Of a DNA stretch of 64,000 nt, positions 53,025 to 64,000 are shown piece after piece (positions within the stretch are counted from its first letter, which is position 1; every line of letters starts with the position of its first letter). The position numbers and the translations under genes were made by a program. The DNA is from Ficedula albicollis. Its lineage: Eukaryota > Chordata > Aves > Passeriformes > Muscicapidae. A model generated the notes under the pieces. That model was given only the letters and a program-made list of their open reading frames with translations. It did not search any database and was not told where the DNA came from. The stretch lies in NCBI RefSeq assembly GCF_000247815.1, contig NC_021677.1:13615161-13679160 (forward strand), given 5' to 3'.

Positions 53025-54304
53025 AAAGAAGTGACACATAAGATAGTCCTGCAAGCAGCCCAGTGAACAGAGGCATCCTTCCCATCCTTTCCCTCCCATC
53101 TCACAGGGAAAAAAGGGAATTTTTCACCTCTCAGCTTCACAGATTTCCCCGAGGTAAAGAGAAGCTTGCATCAGTTCCTGAAAATGGTTGCATGGTGTGG
53201 CTGCTGGAACTGCTTCACATTTAGGTCAAATCTTGTGAAGAGCTTTAAAACACAACCAGAGCATCTTAAGGTGCATCTTACACATTGAAACAAGCCACTG
53301 AGGAGGCTCATGGGGAGGCCAAAGATTTCAAGCTACTGGAAAGCCAACTAATATTTCGTGAATGACTCTTGTGATTTTGTGGCAAGTGAAAAAGAACAAT
53401 GAACTTTTGAAGGAGCAGAGGTGCCTGGGAAATGCAGGGAGCTCTACTGTAAGTGCCCTCTGACAGGCAATGGGAGACAGGGGCAGGAAAAAAAGGGAAA
53501 CCCAGAAAATAATATGACAATGATTTGGTCTTACAGAAGAAATTAAATCATGTAAGGCATTTAATCATGCCCTATTATAAAAAACTGGGGGGTGGGGGGA
53601 TTGTGATCACAAATATAAAATGTGCCTTTCCAAATTCTCTATGCTGACTACTTGCTAATGCTAGTTTTGTTGTGAAACTCATTTCACATTTTCATCTATA
53701 CAATAATATAGATGTACTGGGGAGCTGGAAGCTGAGCAGGCATTTATTCCTATAACTGGCAGTCTGATAATGCTTCATAAAACCGAAATACATAAACAGC
53801 AAAAACATAACAAATAATTTTTTCATTTTAGCCCAATACTTGATTTCACCCACTGATTATTTTATTATAGATGCCTGAAAATATTCCATAGTCACTATGG
53901 AAGTTTTCTTACCCTTTGGAAAGAGTTTGCCATGTAGATTCACTGACAAGGCATCAGAAATTTGCCATATTATTACCAACACAAACAATTTAAGGTGCCT
54001 GTTGTGAACTACAGAACACACAAGACTTGATACTAGATCCTCCTTGAATAATTAATTATGTTTAAAGTAAGTTGGTGCCTCTCTGCACAGCCCGTGCAGG
54101 CAGGTGTGGGATCAGTTCTGTGATGCTTCTTTAGGCTTTATATGGACACTGTGTGTTTTTTTGCCTGGGTGGCAGTTTGCCCTGTAGCTACTACTGCTGC
54201 CATCTCCTAATACCCCCGTGTAGAAATAAACTTGCTGTTGTCACCAGGAACTCCAGAGAGTGGATTTGCAGCTGTGGGCGAAGGGGAATTGTTCCTGTTG
54301 GCAC

Positions 54305-55898
54305 TGTGGGATGGAGAGAGTGAACATGGCTCCTTCGTGTTTGCTGGCAAATGACAGATCTTGGATTCAGCTGAAAACCAAGGCAGGCACCAGCTGCAGA
54401 GGGAGGCCAGGATGAGGTTGGAAAGGGAATTGTTTCCTCAGCAGCAGCAATGTTTTTGACACAGCATCCCAGAAGCGACCACGCTGTCTTGTACACCCCT
54501 CCTTCCCCTTAGCACAAAAAACCTTGTTTTCTTTTACAAAAGGGAAAGGAGTAAAAGCTTTTCCCTACTGCATGCAGATATATTTTCAGCATTCAGCATT
54601 CACTGTCCTTTCATTCAAAACATGTAATTCTATTTTTATTCCCTGATTATCTAGCAGAATTCACCGTGACCCAAGGGAGAGGTTAATTATTGTACTGAAT
54701 ATCCTATTGCCGTGTGGCTTGGAGAGAGGGAATGCTGCTTTTCTTCATTACAAAATTAAAATGCAGATTTTTTCCTATTTAAAATTAATATCAACTGCAT
54801 ATTATCTGCTACTCCTTTGAAAGGCAAAGCATTGCTTACTCTCAGAAATGTACAGTACAAAAAGGTATTCCTGAATGTTTTATTTTGGAAGTGTAAAGGC
54901 TTTTAAAATAAACAAAAGTAAATATTCAAATACATTTCATACTGCTTGTGGTAGGAGTGGCTCCATACAACACAATATGGATGATGCAAATCCAGCAGTT
55001 AATTTCTTTGAGACATAGAGTATAATATAGAGACACTTCCAGATCTGGTCTTGTGTCATTGCCTGACCCTTTTTTTTTTTTTTATCTTTTGAATCCAGCC
55101 TCTGTGGGATGGAGAGAGTGAACATGGCTCCTTCGTGTTTGCTGGCAAATGACAGATCTTGGATTCAGCTGAAAACCAAGGCAGGCACCAGCTGCAGAGG
55201 GAGGCCAGGATGAGGTTGGAAAGGGAATTGTTTCCTCAGCAGCAGCAATGTTTTTGACACAGCATCCCAGAAGCGACCACGCTGTCTTGTACACCCCTCC
55301 TTCCCCTTAGCACAAAAAACCTTGTTTTCTTTTACAAAAGGGAAAGGAGTAAAAGCTTTTCCCTACTGCATGCAGATATATTTTCAGCATTCAGCATTCA
55401 CTGTCCTTTCATTCAAAACATGTAATTCTATTTTTATTCCCTGATTATCTAGCAGAATTCACCGTGACCCAAGGGAGAGGTTAATTATTGTACTGAATAT
55501 CCTATTGCCGTGTGGCTTGGAGAGAGGGAATGCTGCTTTTCTTCATTACAAAATTAAAATGCAGATTTTTTCCTATTTAAAATTAATATCAACTGCATAT
55601 TATCTGCTACTCCTTTGAAAGGCAAAGCATTGCTTACTCTCAGAAATGTACAGTACAAAAAGGTATTCCTGAATGTTTTATTTTGGAAGTGTAAAGGCTT
55701 TTAAAATAAACAAAAGTAAATATTCAAATACATTTCATACTGCTTGTGGTAGGAGTGGCTCCATACAACACAATATGGATGATGCAAATCCAGCAGTTAA
55801 TTTCTTTGAGACATAGAGTATAATATAGAGACACTTCCAGATCTGGTCTTGTGTCATTGCCTGACCCTTTTTTTTTTTTTATCATTTGAATCCAGCCT
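54305..55898. repeat. 798-bp tandem duplication
   Basis: The unit beginning TGTGGGATGGAGAGAGTGAA (54305) repeats from 55103. Both copies end in a T tract followed by ATCTTTTGAATCCAGCCT or ATCATTTGAATCCAGCCT. Near-identity over 0.8 kb, with one clear substitution, makes it very recent or an assembly duplication. Confidence 0.95.
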
Positions 55899-56031
55899 AC
55901 TTTATTAATTATTAATTTTTTATTTTGCTATATCGATTGTTCAAGTTAGGAAGGAAACCACCAGTTAAAAACTACTGACTTGCGAACACTGCAAGACCCT
56001 AAAAACTGCAATCTCTGAGGATAAATACACA

Positions 56032-56037
56032 TTTATT
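56032..56037 (-). terminator. KCNJ11: Candidate KCNJ11 poly(A) signal
   Basis: TTTATT on the + strand reads AATAAA on the coding strand, about 305 bp after the stop. Another lies at 55901-55906. Usage is not known. Confidence 0.35.
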
Positions 56038-56341
56038 TCTTGAGAAAATGTGTCATTACCTGCAGTTGAATCAACGCAGAATGATCGTGCAATTAAATAG
56101 TCTGAATTGAAATTTAAAGCTGCAGACCCTGATCTTCCCTACTCCCAGTTCTGCTTGAAATCTCTCGCACCTTTAAAAAAATATAATTACCTTTAGATTT
56201 CCCCACAATAAATAACACCAGAACATACCTTGTGCTACCAACCTGAATTTTTAAAAAAACAGTAAGAGGCCACCTCAGTGTTTTGAGTTCATGAGATCTT
56301 TCAGACACAAAGCCCTAACAGAGTTTCCCAGTCAGAAGGCA

Positions 56342-57532
56342 TCAGGAAGGCTCTTCGCTTATGGTAAACTTGGGCTTTAGCTTGACAGACCTTTTCCTTA
56401 TCGTGCCTTTCGGGGACAGTGGCATGGTGTCCATGATGCTCTTGTCCTCCTCCAGCTGCCTGGCAGTGCACGAGGGCGTGGGCACTTTCACGGTGTTGCC
56501 AAATTTCGAGTAGTCCACCGAGTACCGCCCGTCCTCCTCGGCCACGATGGGCACAAACCTCTGGCCCCAGAGGATCTCGTCGGCCAGGTAGGAGGTCCTG
56601 GCCTGGGTGGTGATGCCGGTGGTCTCCACCACCCCCTCCAGGATGACGATGATCTCCAGGTCCTCGTGGTGGTGCAGGTTCATGGGGGAGATGTCGTAGA
56701 GGGGGCTGTTCTTGTCTATGACGTGGTAGATGATGAGCGGCGAGACCAGGAAGATGCTGTTGCCCCCCACGGGGTTCTCCATCTGGATGTCGATCTGGTT
56801 GAGGGGCACCACCTCCCCCTCCAGGCTGGCGGTCTTCTTCACCACCTGCATGCGGATGGTGGCACTGATGATCATGCTCTTGCGGAGGTCGCCCACCCGC
56901 AGCATGAAGCAGAGGCGGCCCTCTCGCAGGGCGATCACCGCGTGCTTGCTGAAGATGAGCGTCTCCGCCCGCCGGTGCGCCTGCGACGTCTTCATGAAGA
57001 TGCAGCCCAGCATGATGGCGTTGATCACCAGCCCCACGATGTTCTGCACGATCAGCACCAGGATGGCGGCCGGGCACTCCTCCGTCACCATGCGGCCCCC
57101 GAAGCCGATGGTCACCTGCACCTCGATGGAGAAGAGGAAGGCGGAGGTGAAGGAGTGGATGCTGGTCACGCAGGGCACGAAGGCGGCCGCGCCCTCGGCG
57201 GGGTCCCGCTGCAGCCGGGTGCTGTGGTCCAGGTCGCCGTGGGCGAAGGCGATGAGCCACCAGACCATGCCGAAGAGCAGCCAGCTGCACAGGAACGACA
57301 TGGTGAAGATGAGCAGCGTGTGCGGCCACTTGAGGTCCACCAGCGTGGTGAAGACATCCTGCAGGAAGCGCCCCTGCTCGCGGATGTTCTTATGGGCCAC
57401 ATTGCAGGCGCCGTTCTTGCCCACGAAGCGCGCCCGGCGCTCCCGCGCGCGGTACCGGGCGTGATCCGGCACATCCTCGGCCAGCCGGGTCAGCACGTAC
57501 TCCTCGGGGATGATCCCCTTCCTGGAGAGCAT
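56342..57532 (-). CDS. KCNJ11: KCNJ11, K-ATP channel pore subunit Kir6.2
   Basis: An intronless 396-residue frame starting [20 protein letters not shown], the family start. It forms the inward-rectifier K+ pore that assembles 4:4 with SUR subunits in the plasma membrane and couples ATP level to excitability. Seen: slide helix and M1 (about 55-95), conserved extracellular cysteines C121 and C153, selectivity filter TIGFG 141-145, M2 with Asn171 (human N160, rectification), ATP/PIP2-site residues R51 and K196 (human R50, K185), and the RKR ER-retention motif at 379-381. Human Kir6.2 has 390 residues; the difference is a turret loop about 10 residues longer (102-120) and a slightly shorter tail. 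The CDS is strikingly GC-rich compared with its neighbours. It lies 6 kb downstream of ABCC8 on the same strand. No frameshift is seen. Confidence 0.98.
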   Translation of the reverse strand: MLSRKGIIPEEYVLTRLAEDVPDHARYRARERRARFVGKNGACNVAHKNIREQGRFLQDVFTTLVDLKWPHTLLIFTMSFLCSWLLFGMVWWLIAFAHGDLDHSTRLQRDPAEGAAAFVPCVTSIHSFTSAFLFSIEVQVTIGFGGRMVTEECPAAILVLIVQNIVGLVINAIMLGCIFMKTSQAHRRAETLIFSKHAVIALREGRLCFMLRVGDLRKSMIISATIRMQVVKKTASLEGEVVPLNQIDIQMENPVGGNSIFLVSPLIIYHVIDKNSPLYDISPMNLHHHEDLEIIVILEGVVETTGITTQARTSYLADEILWGQRFVPIVAEEDGRYSVDYSKFGNTVKVPTPSCTARQLEEDKSIMDTMPLSPKGTIRKRSVKLKPKFTISEEPS

Positions 57533-57559
57533 GGCCCCGGGCGGCGGGCCCGAGCAGCG

Positions 57560-58252
<693 letters not shown>

Positions 58253-58262
58253 CTTCCGATCT
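58253..58262. other. Illumina adapter 3' end
   Basis: CTTCCGATCT, the final ten bases of the standard Illumina adapter, directly follows the last G of the run. Ten bases could occur by chance, but its exact position at the poly-G edge makes adapter origin very likely. Confidence 0.85.
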
Positions 58263-58339
58263 GTGGTTATTCCGTGAAATGGAGGGGGAAGGGTGGGGGG
58301 GAGAAAAAAAGCTACTGGCCGATTTTAAAAAAGGATTTT

Positions 58340-58442
58340 GTAATATTAATAATAACAATAACAATAATAATAATAATAATAACAACAACAACAACTGTAT
58401 CAGTAATATAACTAATAATAATAATAGTAATAACAATAATAA
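58340..58442. repeat. (AAT/AAC)n imperfect trinucleotide repeat
   Basis: About 100 bp of AAT and AAC triplets with a short interruption (CTGTATCAGTAATATAACT). Confidence 0.93.
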
Positions 58443-58628
58443 ACGGAAATTCACCTGCATGTCGTTCGGTAAATAGGAGGAAAGCATCCATCTGATAAAT
58501 CGGGCAGGCAGTGGTAGGAAATTTGCCTGAAAAAGCTGAATCCAAGGATGTAATTTCTAAACAGAGGCTTGGAACTAAAAAGGCTCAATCCCACTTAAAA
58601 TTTAGCCAGAGTTATTTAGAATAAACAA

Positions 58629-58790
58629 GTTTTTTTTTTGTTTTGTTTTGGTTCGGTTTTTTTTTTGGGGGGGGGGGGGGGTTTTTTTTGGTTTGGTTTG
58701 GTTTGTTTTTTTTGTTTTTTTTGTTTTTTTTTTTTGTTTGTTTGTTTGTTTAAAAAAAAATAAAAAAGAAAGAAAAGGAAGAAAAAAATT
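58629..58790. repeat. T/G low-complexity tract
   Basis: Runs of T broken by G (TTTTG, GGTTT units), a run of about 15 G near 58667-58681, then an A-rich stretch. Base counts in such tracts are unreliable. Confidence 0.9.
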
Positions 58791-61700
58791 AGACAGGAGA
58801 CTGTGAAATGATGTGAGCTGCGGCTGCCCAGGAAAATGTCTACAGTCCAAACAGCAACAAAAGTTGCAAAAAAAAAATAAAAATCTGGATGCAAAAGGTT
58901 AACCCCCAGTGACATGAACTTCCAGACAGGCATCAAAATCCTCACAAAAGCCAACAAAGGAAGGCAGGAACCTGTTTGGGACACTGGGATGTCTCTCTGT
59001 GTATAAATATACACATGGGCATGCCTATAAGGATGTATCCTCCTGACAAGATGCATTATTTAAAAACATTCTGATGTGGCTTCGCTGCTGTGCAAACTGC
59101 ACTATTCTCATTGATGTGTTTATTTCTTCTGGTTTCAGTATTTTGTTTCTATTTCAGTTTAGGCACCAACATTGTGGAGTTCCTACAGCATCCCAGGATA
59201 TTCTGGATGAGAGTTTTTCTTTAATACCAATGGATTTGTGATTATTTATTTTCTAATTGTACGACATGCGTCCATGGACTTTCCCTTTAGTTTTGGCTCC
59301 AAGTGCTTTGGTCCACGCTGTAAACAGCTCTTGGCACTGATTCCCTGGGCAAGGCAATTGTCCAGTTGATGTCTGGGAATCAGCCAGTTGGGGTTGAAAT
59401 TAACTTTCACCACCTACAGCTACTTAAAGCAGCCCACCTGGGGATTTTGGAATAGTAGTTTGAAGTAATCACTCTGAGCTCTCCAAGCAGTAGTTACAGG
59501 TCTTGAAATTAAATGTTTAATATTACTTTAGACTCTTTCTACTTTTTATATATGAATAGTGGCATGTCCTTGCACACATCAGTTCCTTTTGCAGGGGTCA
59601 GTTTCCCAACCTGGTTCATCTTTCTTGCTGCTTTGATAAATACAGCTAGAAGAGTGACAAGGCAGCACGTGGCTGCCAGGCCACTGAGCTTAGCCAAAGG
59701 TGTTCCTTTCTCTACATCACTTCATCTCCTAGACTCTTTTTGTGTCCTTGGTATGAATGTCACCTGCACCTACACTTCTCATTTGTTAACTACATGACAT
59801 ACATGACAATGCAATTCTTAAAAAAGCTGTGTTTGTTTTTTTGAAAATCCCATTTTTTTTCTTTCTAAACATGGGAAAAAAAAAAAAAAAGAAATCCCAT
59901 ACCCCAAAAGGATGAAGTAAGCTGAAGTTTTACTTGTCAGATGTGTATTTCTGCAGCTGATGGCAGGTCCTACTTCCAGCATTTTGCAGTGGGCACAAAC
60001 AGGCTGTACAACACCAGGGAGCTCATGGGCAGCATTTTACACCCTGGCAGACGTGGACATAGGGACTCAAGAGGCAGTCCTGACTTCTGTGCCGTTTTTC
60101 CTTACTCTTCTCTAGCCGTGGTATTTATTCTGTACCTTTTCCTCCAGAGGGCGGTACCTCCATAAATGTGGAATGGATAAAAGTGTCAGGGAGAGGGTTT
60201 TCCAGGAAGAGTGAATTGCTGCATTGCCTGGTGCTAGGGGAAGTGCTCTATGAACACACTCACCGTGCTGCTTTTAGCAATCCTAAAATCCTTTGGGATC
60301 CTAAAGCACCAGAACAGCGCTTCCTTGTTTCCACTTCCGCAACAGGACTGTCATTTTCCACTTCTTTTGCCTCATCTCTGAGCACTCAGGGGCTGAGGTG
60401 GGATAGCAAAGCAAGTGGCTTCTGCTGAAGAATTTCTAGAGCTGTCTTTATGGATCAAGTGACAGATACTTAAAAGAAAAAAAAGTGACAGATCTTCTGA
60501 GTGAGCCAACATACTTGTGTTAAGAGCTGCTGAAAAAAGTTGGGCTCACAAGAATGAACAATCCCACTCTGTAGTATTGAATCATGAGAGATAAAATCTT
60601 CCACCCACAAAAGAGGTTTCACACTTAAAAACTCTCTCCCCCCCTATCATTCTCATTTTAATGGCTATCAAACAAGACCTTATGATAACTGTCAAATTAA
60701 AATTTAGTTGTTGCCTTGTCATTACACTGCCTTTAGAAGCCGAGTAAAAGTTGAGAGGTTACACAGTGTCAGTCTGGAAGAAATCAAGCTTCATAAATCA
60801 CCTCGCAGTATGAGCAGGTAGGCAGAAGAAAAGAGACCAGAGTTATGCAAAGCTACAAGGGGAGGCATGAGCAGAGCTGGGGAGAGGGCTGATGAAGCAG
60901 CCATGCTGTGTTTGCTGGCCACACTATGACAAGGGAATAAACCCTATGAAGTTTTTGTGGTTTCTTTCTATAATGGGACCATTCATACAAAGCAACAAAA
61001 CCCCCTCTGGTCGTATCTCCATGGGGCAGCTCTATCACCTTTGGGACTGAGACAAATCCTATCCCTATGGAAAACAAAGTCTGTCCTTGGCTTGCGCTGC
61101 CTTGCAGCCAGTGCAGTGCAGCCCTTTGCTTAGTGATGCCTCAGTGCCACACAAACACGTTGGGGAGCCTGGTTAGCAGCGACTCCTGGGCTGCCTACCT
61201 CATGGCAACAAGGTTTATTGATTTGGATAATATCAGTGAGCCTCAGACCACAGGATAATGTTCTTGGGTACTGCTTCTGGCCACTAGTGAGATTCTTCAT
61301 TCTTTGGAGTTAGGGGAGGAACACCCTGGCGATAATGTTCTTGGGTACTGCTTCTGGCCACTGGTGAGATTCTTAATTCTTTGGAGTTAGGGGAGGAACA
61401 CCCTGGCCCCATATAAACAAGACCAGATGAAATGTGCTGAGGAAATGTCCTGAGTGGCAGCTAAGAACCTCCCTCTTCACAGATATTGATTCAGCAGTGT
61501 GCTGCCATGAAAAAGACAAGGAATTGTTGGATATGAATGAACTCACCCTACTCTCCTGCAATGCTACTTGGAAAACACAAGCCCCATTTAACGTGGAAAT
61601 GCATGACACTTGCACTTTTGAGTTATAATTTCTTAATGCTGCAAGAGAAAGCACAGCCTCCTTAGCAATATCCTGTGTCCTTTGCTCCCTTGCATTCCCT

Positions 61701-63486
61701 TCTGGGTAAGGTTGTCAGAAGCTTGTGGAATAGGAGCGAGTCCAAATCGCAGTGTCAAATCCCAGGCACTTACTGAAAAGCACATGAAACCTCACTTCTC
61801 TGCATCTCTCCCCTTGCCATTAGAACCTGAGAGCTTCCACAGATGGCTGCAGAGCCTCTGCAGTGTGAATCAAGGTGTCCTGCAGAGAGGTGTTGTTACA
61901 GGATGAGATCCTGCCTTACACCAGCAATTAGAAGCCAGCAGACAGCATGCCCAGTAGCTGTAGCAGAGACCTGCTCTGTGCCCTTCTGCTCTCACTTCTC
62001 CTCTCTCAGCCCTAATGGGAGCCTGGTACTCCAGGATGAAAACACACCAACAGTCCTGCAGCCATTCTTCCTTGGACACTGCCCAGCAAACAATTCCCTG
62101 GAGAAGAAGAAAGCTCCCAGCTGCCCCTTTTCTCTCAAAGGGAGTGGCAGAGCTCATGCCTTTCATCTGCATAACCATATCCTGACTTTTACCACTGTTC
62201 ATTCTACACTCTCCTCTGGTGCCACTTACCCTTCATTACTGCCCAAATAACAGCAAATACTCTGCTCTGGAACTGGTAACACAAACAGCAATAACAGTTC
62301 TTCACTTTTCCTGGCTCTCTGCTGCAGTGCTAGAAGTAATGCCTTAAAATATCACATGTCCCATGAGGTGTCTTTTTCTAGAAAATAAAGCTTTTGAAAA
62401 GAGGTTCCAAACTAATTGAGCAGGCTAAAGAGAGAGAAAAAACCCCCAAAAGATAAAGAGCTCTCCTAAGCACTAGGCATCCTTCGAATATGGGAAGTAA
62501 CAAAACAATAAAAGGGATGTAAAGGCAAACTTGATGTAAAAAGGAAAAAAATGTAAAAACTCATTGTAGCCTTCCATCGGGTTACTGATATTCTAACCCT
62601 CTATTAATGAAAAAATCCCAGAATGACTGTCACAAGGCAGGGATTAATAGCTGTCTAGCCAAATTGGAATAATTGCAGTGGTTAAAAGTTAACCTCAAGT
62701 GTACAGAATTTATTGGTAAATCTAGAGACAGCACGAGAGTGGGTGAAATATGTGAAACTAGGAGATGATGAGTCAAGCTCTCGTGGCCCTGAGCTGCAGG
62801 GAAAGGTTTAATGCTGTTTATTTACCAAACTTGGAGGGATAATTTCCAGATGAATTGGTACATCTGCACTGGTCTAGAAGCAGTGTACATTAAACACTGA
62901 TACTTTACCACAGCCTGCTTCCTCTCAGCTTTTCCACAGTTTGGGAGGGAGTCTGCCTCCATCCGGCTTGGAATCAGTATAATAGTATTCAGTGGGCAGA
63001 AAGATGGAATCAGATTGTGATTAATTTCTAGACGGTATTAAAGGAGAGTCTAAGGCACAACTCAGTCACTATCAATAAACCACAGTATAAAAAATGTTTA
63101 ATAGATTTTATATTTAGATATTAAAGCTTTACAGAGTCATTTGATTGAAAGAGATACAAGCTTTTGAGAGATACCTTTGGTATATAATTTTTCCTTCTGC
63201 ATTTGTCAGTCACCAACATTATCTACAGTAAGGCTATGACACATAAAAAATAATATGTTAATAAATGATGGGGGAGTTGAGAGTTACATAAAAACTCCAT
63301 GCTGGTTATGTTTGATGTGTATCCTGTCGTAGTTCATCCATGTAGTTTTTTTTTTTAAACTATATTTCATGATTCTTTGGCAGCAAATAAAAGTAGCAGT
63401 ATACAAAAGAAGTAAAGTACACAGGTAATTCATTAATGCTTCAGATGGAAAAAATGGCTCATTTTATTAAAAAAGGAAAAGCTCAA
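58791..63486. other. Intergenic DNA between ABCC8 and KCNJ11
   Basis: No recognisable coding sequence. Short open frames show no family motifs. Untranslated 5' exons and regulatory elements of KCNJ11 would be expected here but cannot be identified. One 77-bp duplication is at 61254-61407. Confidence 0.5.
61254..61407. repeat. Direct duplication, 77-bp unit
   Basis: GATAATGTTCTTGGGTACTG...GGAACACCCTGGC at 61254-61330 and 61331-61407. Copies differ at CACTAGTG/CACTGGTG and TTCATTC/TTAATTC. Confidence 0.93.
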
Positions 63487-63492
63487 TTTATT
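63487..63492 (-). terminator. ABCC8: Candidate ABCC8 poly(A) signal
   Basis: TTTATT on the + strand (AATAAA on the coding strand) 78 bp beyond the stop; a second copy at 63504-63509. The region is AT-rich, so specificity is low. Confidence 0.35.
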
Positions 63493-63569
63493 ATGAAATA
63501 ATATTTATTTACAAATATTTTACATTTTTAGAAAATAATAAAATTGTATTCTAAAATGCTTTATTTTTA

Positions 63570-63707
63570 TTACTTATCTGCTTGTACAAAAGAAGCAAAG
63601 ACACTGTCTTCTTGTTCTAGTAGAACCTCAGGCTTGTCATATTCCAAAATAACCCCTCTCTTCATTACAATAACCAAATCTGAATTGAGGATTGTGTGCA
63701 CACGGTG
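63570..63707 (-). CDS. ABCC8: ABCC8 (SUR1) last coding exon, partial gene
   Basis: On the minus strand a TTTGTTTTTCAG acceptor precedes [20 protein letters not shown] and on through [11 protein letters not shown] to TAA, 45 codons. The first residue is the H-loop histidine of nucleotide-binding domain 2 (AHRVHT context in the family). SUR1 is the sulfonylurea receptor, the regulatory ABC subunit that partners Kir6.2. The ADK ending and the position next to KCNJ11 favour ABCC8 over its paralogue ABCC9, whose known C-terminus ends ADM; the VIVMKRG and EYD wording is somewhat ABCC9-like. The rest of the gene lies beyond the right edge. Confidence 0.93.
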   Translation of the reverse strand, partial: HRVHTILNSDLVIVMKRGVILEYDKPEVLLEQEDSVFASFVQADK

Positions 63708-64000
63708 CTGAAAAACAAATAAACAAAATGCCAGGTCAGTGTATCTCTCCATTCAATATGTTCCAGGATAAAGCAGAATTCCACAAATTAATTTTCCTAT
63801 GAAGTTCAAGTTTGATTAAGGCTACTTATCCTACTTTTCCTCCTAATTTCAGTCTAAGTGTTGCAGATAAATATACAGACCAAGAGCCAGGTGGATACTC
63901 AAGTACCTAAAAAACACAGTTACTTGAGTATGAAGAGTCCTAGGAGTCCCTTTAGAATGTCCTCAGCCCAGAGCCCTGCTCCAAGTGCAGCCAAAAGAAG
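63708..64000 (-). other. ABCC8: ABCC8 last intron (partial)
   Basis: Follows the acceptor of the last exon; no further exon is visible before the window ends. Confidence 0.75.

Larger units (their letters stand above)
36046..56030. other. Intergenic DNA between convergent NUCB2 and KCNJ11
   Basis: About 20 kb with no recognisable gene. In human, NCR3LG1 lies in this interval; I found no Ig-like exon here. It holds CR1 tails (38.2 and 49.0 kb), a weak exon-like frame at 43072-43310, and large flush duplications listed separately. Confidence 0.55.

Noticed and set aside
54191..55294. Two copies of a minus-strand ORF beginning MYKTAWSLLGCCVK
   Set aside because: Identical because the DNA is duplicated, not because of selection; no recognisable domain.
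36046..56030. Search for an NCR3LG1-like immunoglobulin gene
   Set aside because: No exon with the paired-cysteine and Trp pattern of IgV/IgC domains was seen in this interval.

Overview
The window is nuclear DNA from a bird, in a draft assembly containing short-read (Illumina-type) sequence. The avian call rests on several CR1 retroposon tails and on three vertebrate genes in the order NUCB2 (+), KCNJ11 (-), ABCC8 (-). That is the order known for human 11p15.1. There is no bacterial operon, CRISPR array or viral gene here.

Layout. Positions 1-9.9 kb: AT-rich non-coding DNA with a long purine tandem array (1.2-1.97 kb) and CR1 remnants near 8.3-9.0 kb. 9.9-11.35 kb: a CpG-rich island interrupted by 960 consecutive G, the probable NUCB2 promoter. 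11.4-21.6 kb: probable NUCB2 intron 1, with a CR1 tail at its left edge. 21.64-35.56 kb: twelve coding exons of NUCB2 (nucleobindin-2, nesfatin-1 precursor), whose phases join into one 455-residue reading frame. A further 66-bp in-frame candidate exon lies between the first two. 35.6-56.3 kb: convergent intergenic DNA with CR1 tails and many local duplications. 56.34-57.53 kb: intact, intronless KCNJ11 (Kir6.2, 396 residues), followed by 691 G in its GC-rich 5' flank. 58.3-63.5 kb: low-complexity and unique non-coding DNA. 63.57-63.71 kb: the last coding exon of ABCC8 (SUR1), beginning at the H-loop histidine.

How the genes relate. KCNJ11 and ABCC8 encode the pore and regulatory subunits of the pancreatic/neuronal K-ATP channel. 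They lie in tandem about 6 kb apart, as in mammals. NUCB2 encodes a secreted or Golgi EF-hand protein whose N-terminal product, nesfatin-1, is reported to affect feeding and insulin release, so the neighbours share a metabolic theme.

Assembly quality is a main message. Two very long G homopolymers, an internal Illumina adapter at 13299-13322, an adapter end at 58253-58262, a lone N at 44486 and about fifteen flush direct duplications show that parts of the sequence are artefactual. Several duplicate pairs differ only by SNP-like changes, as joined alleles would. The most interesting biological candidate is the 22-residue in-frame cassette exon inside the nesfatin-1 region.
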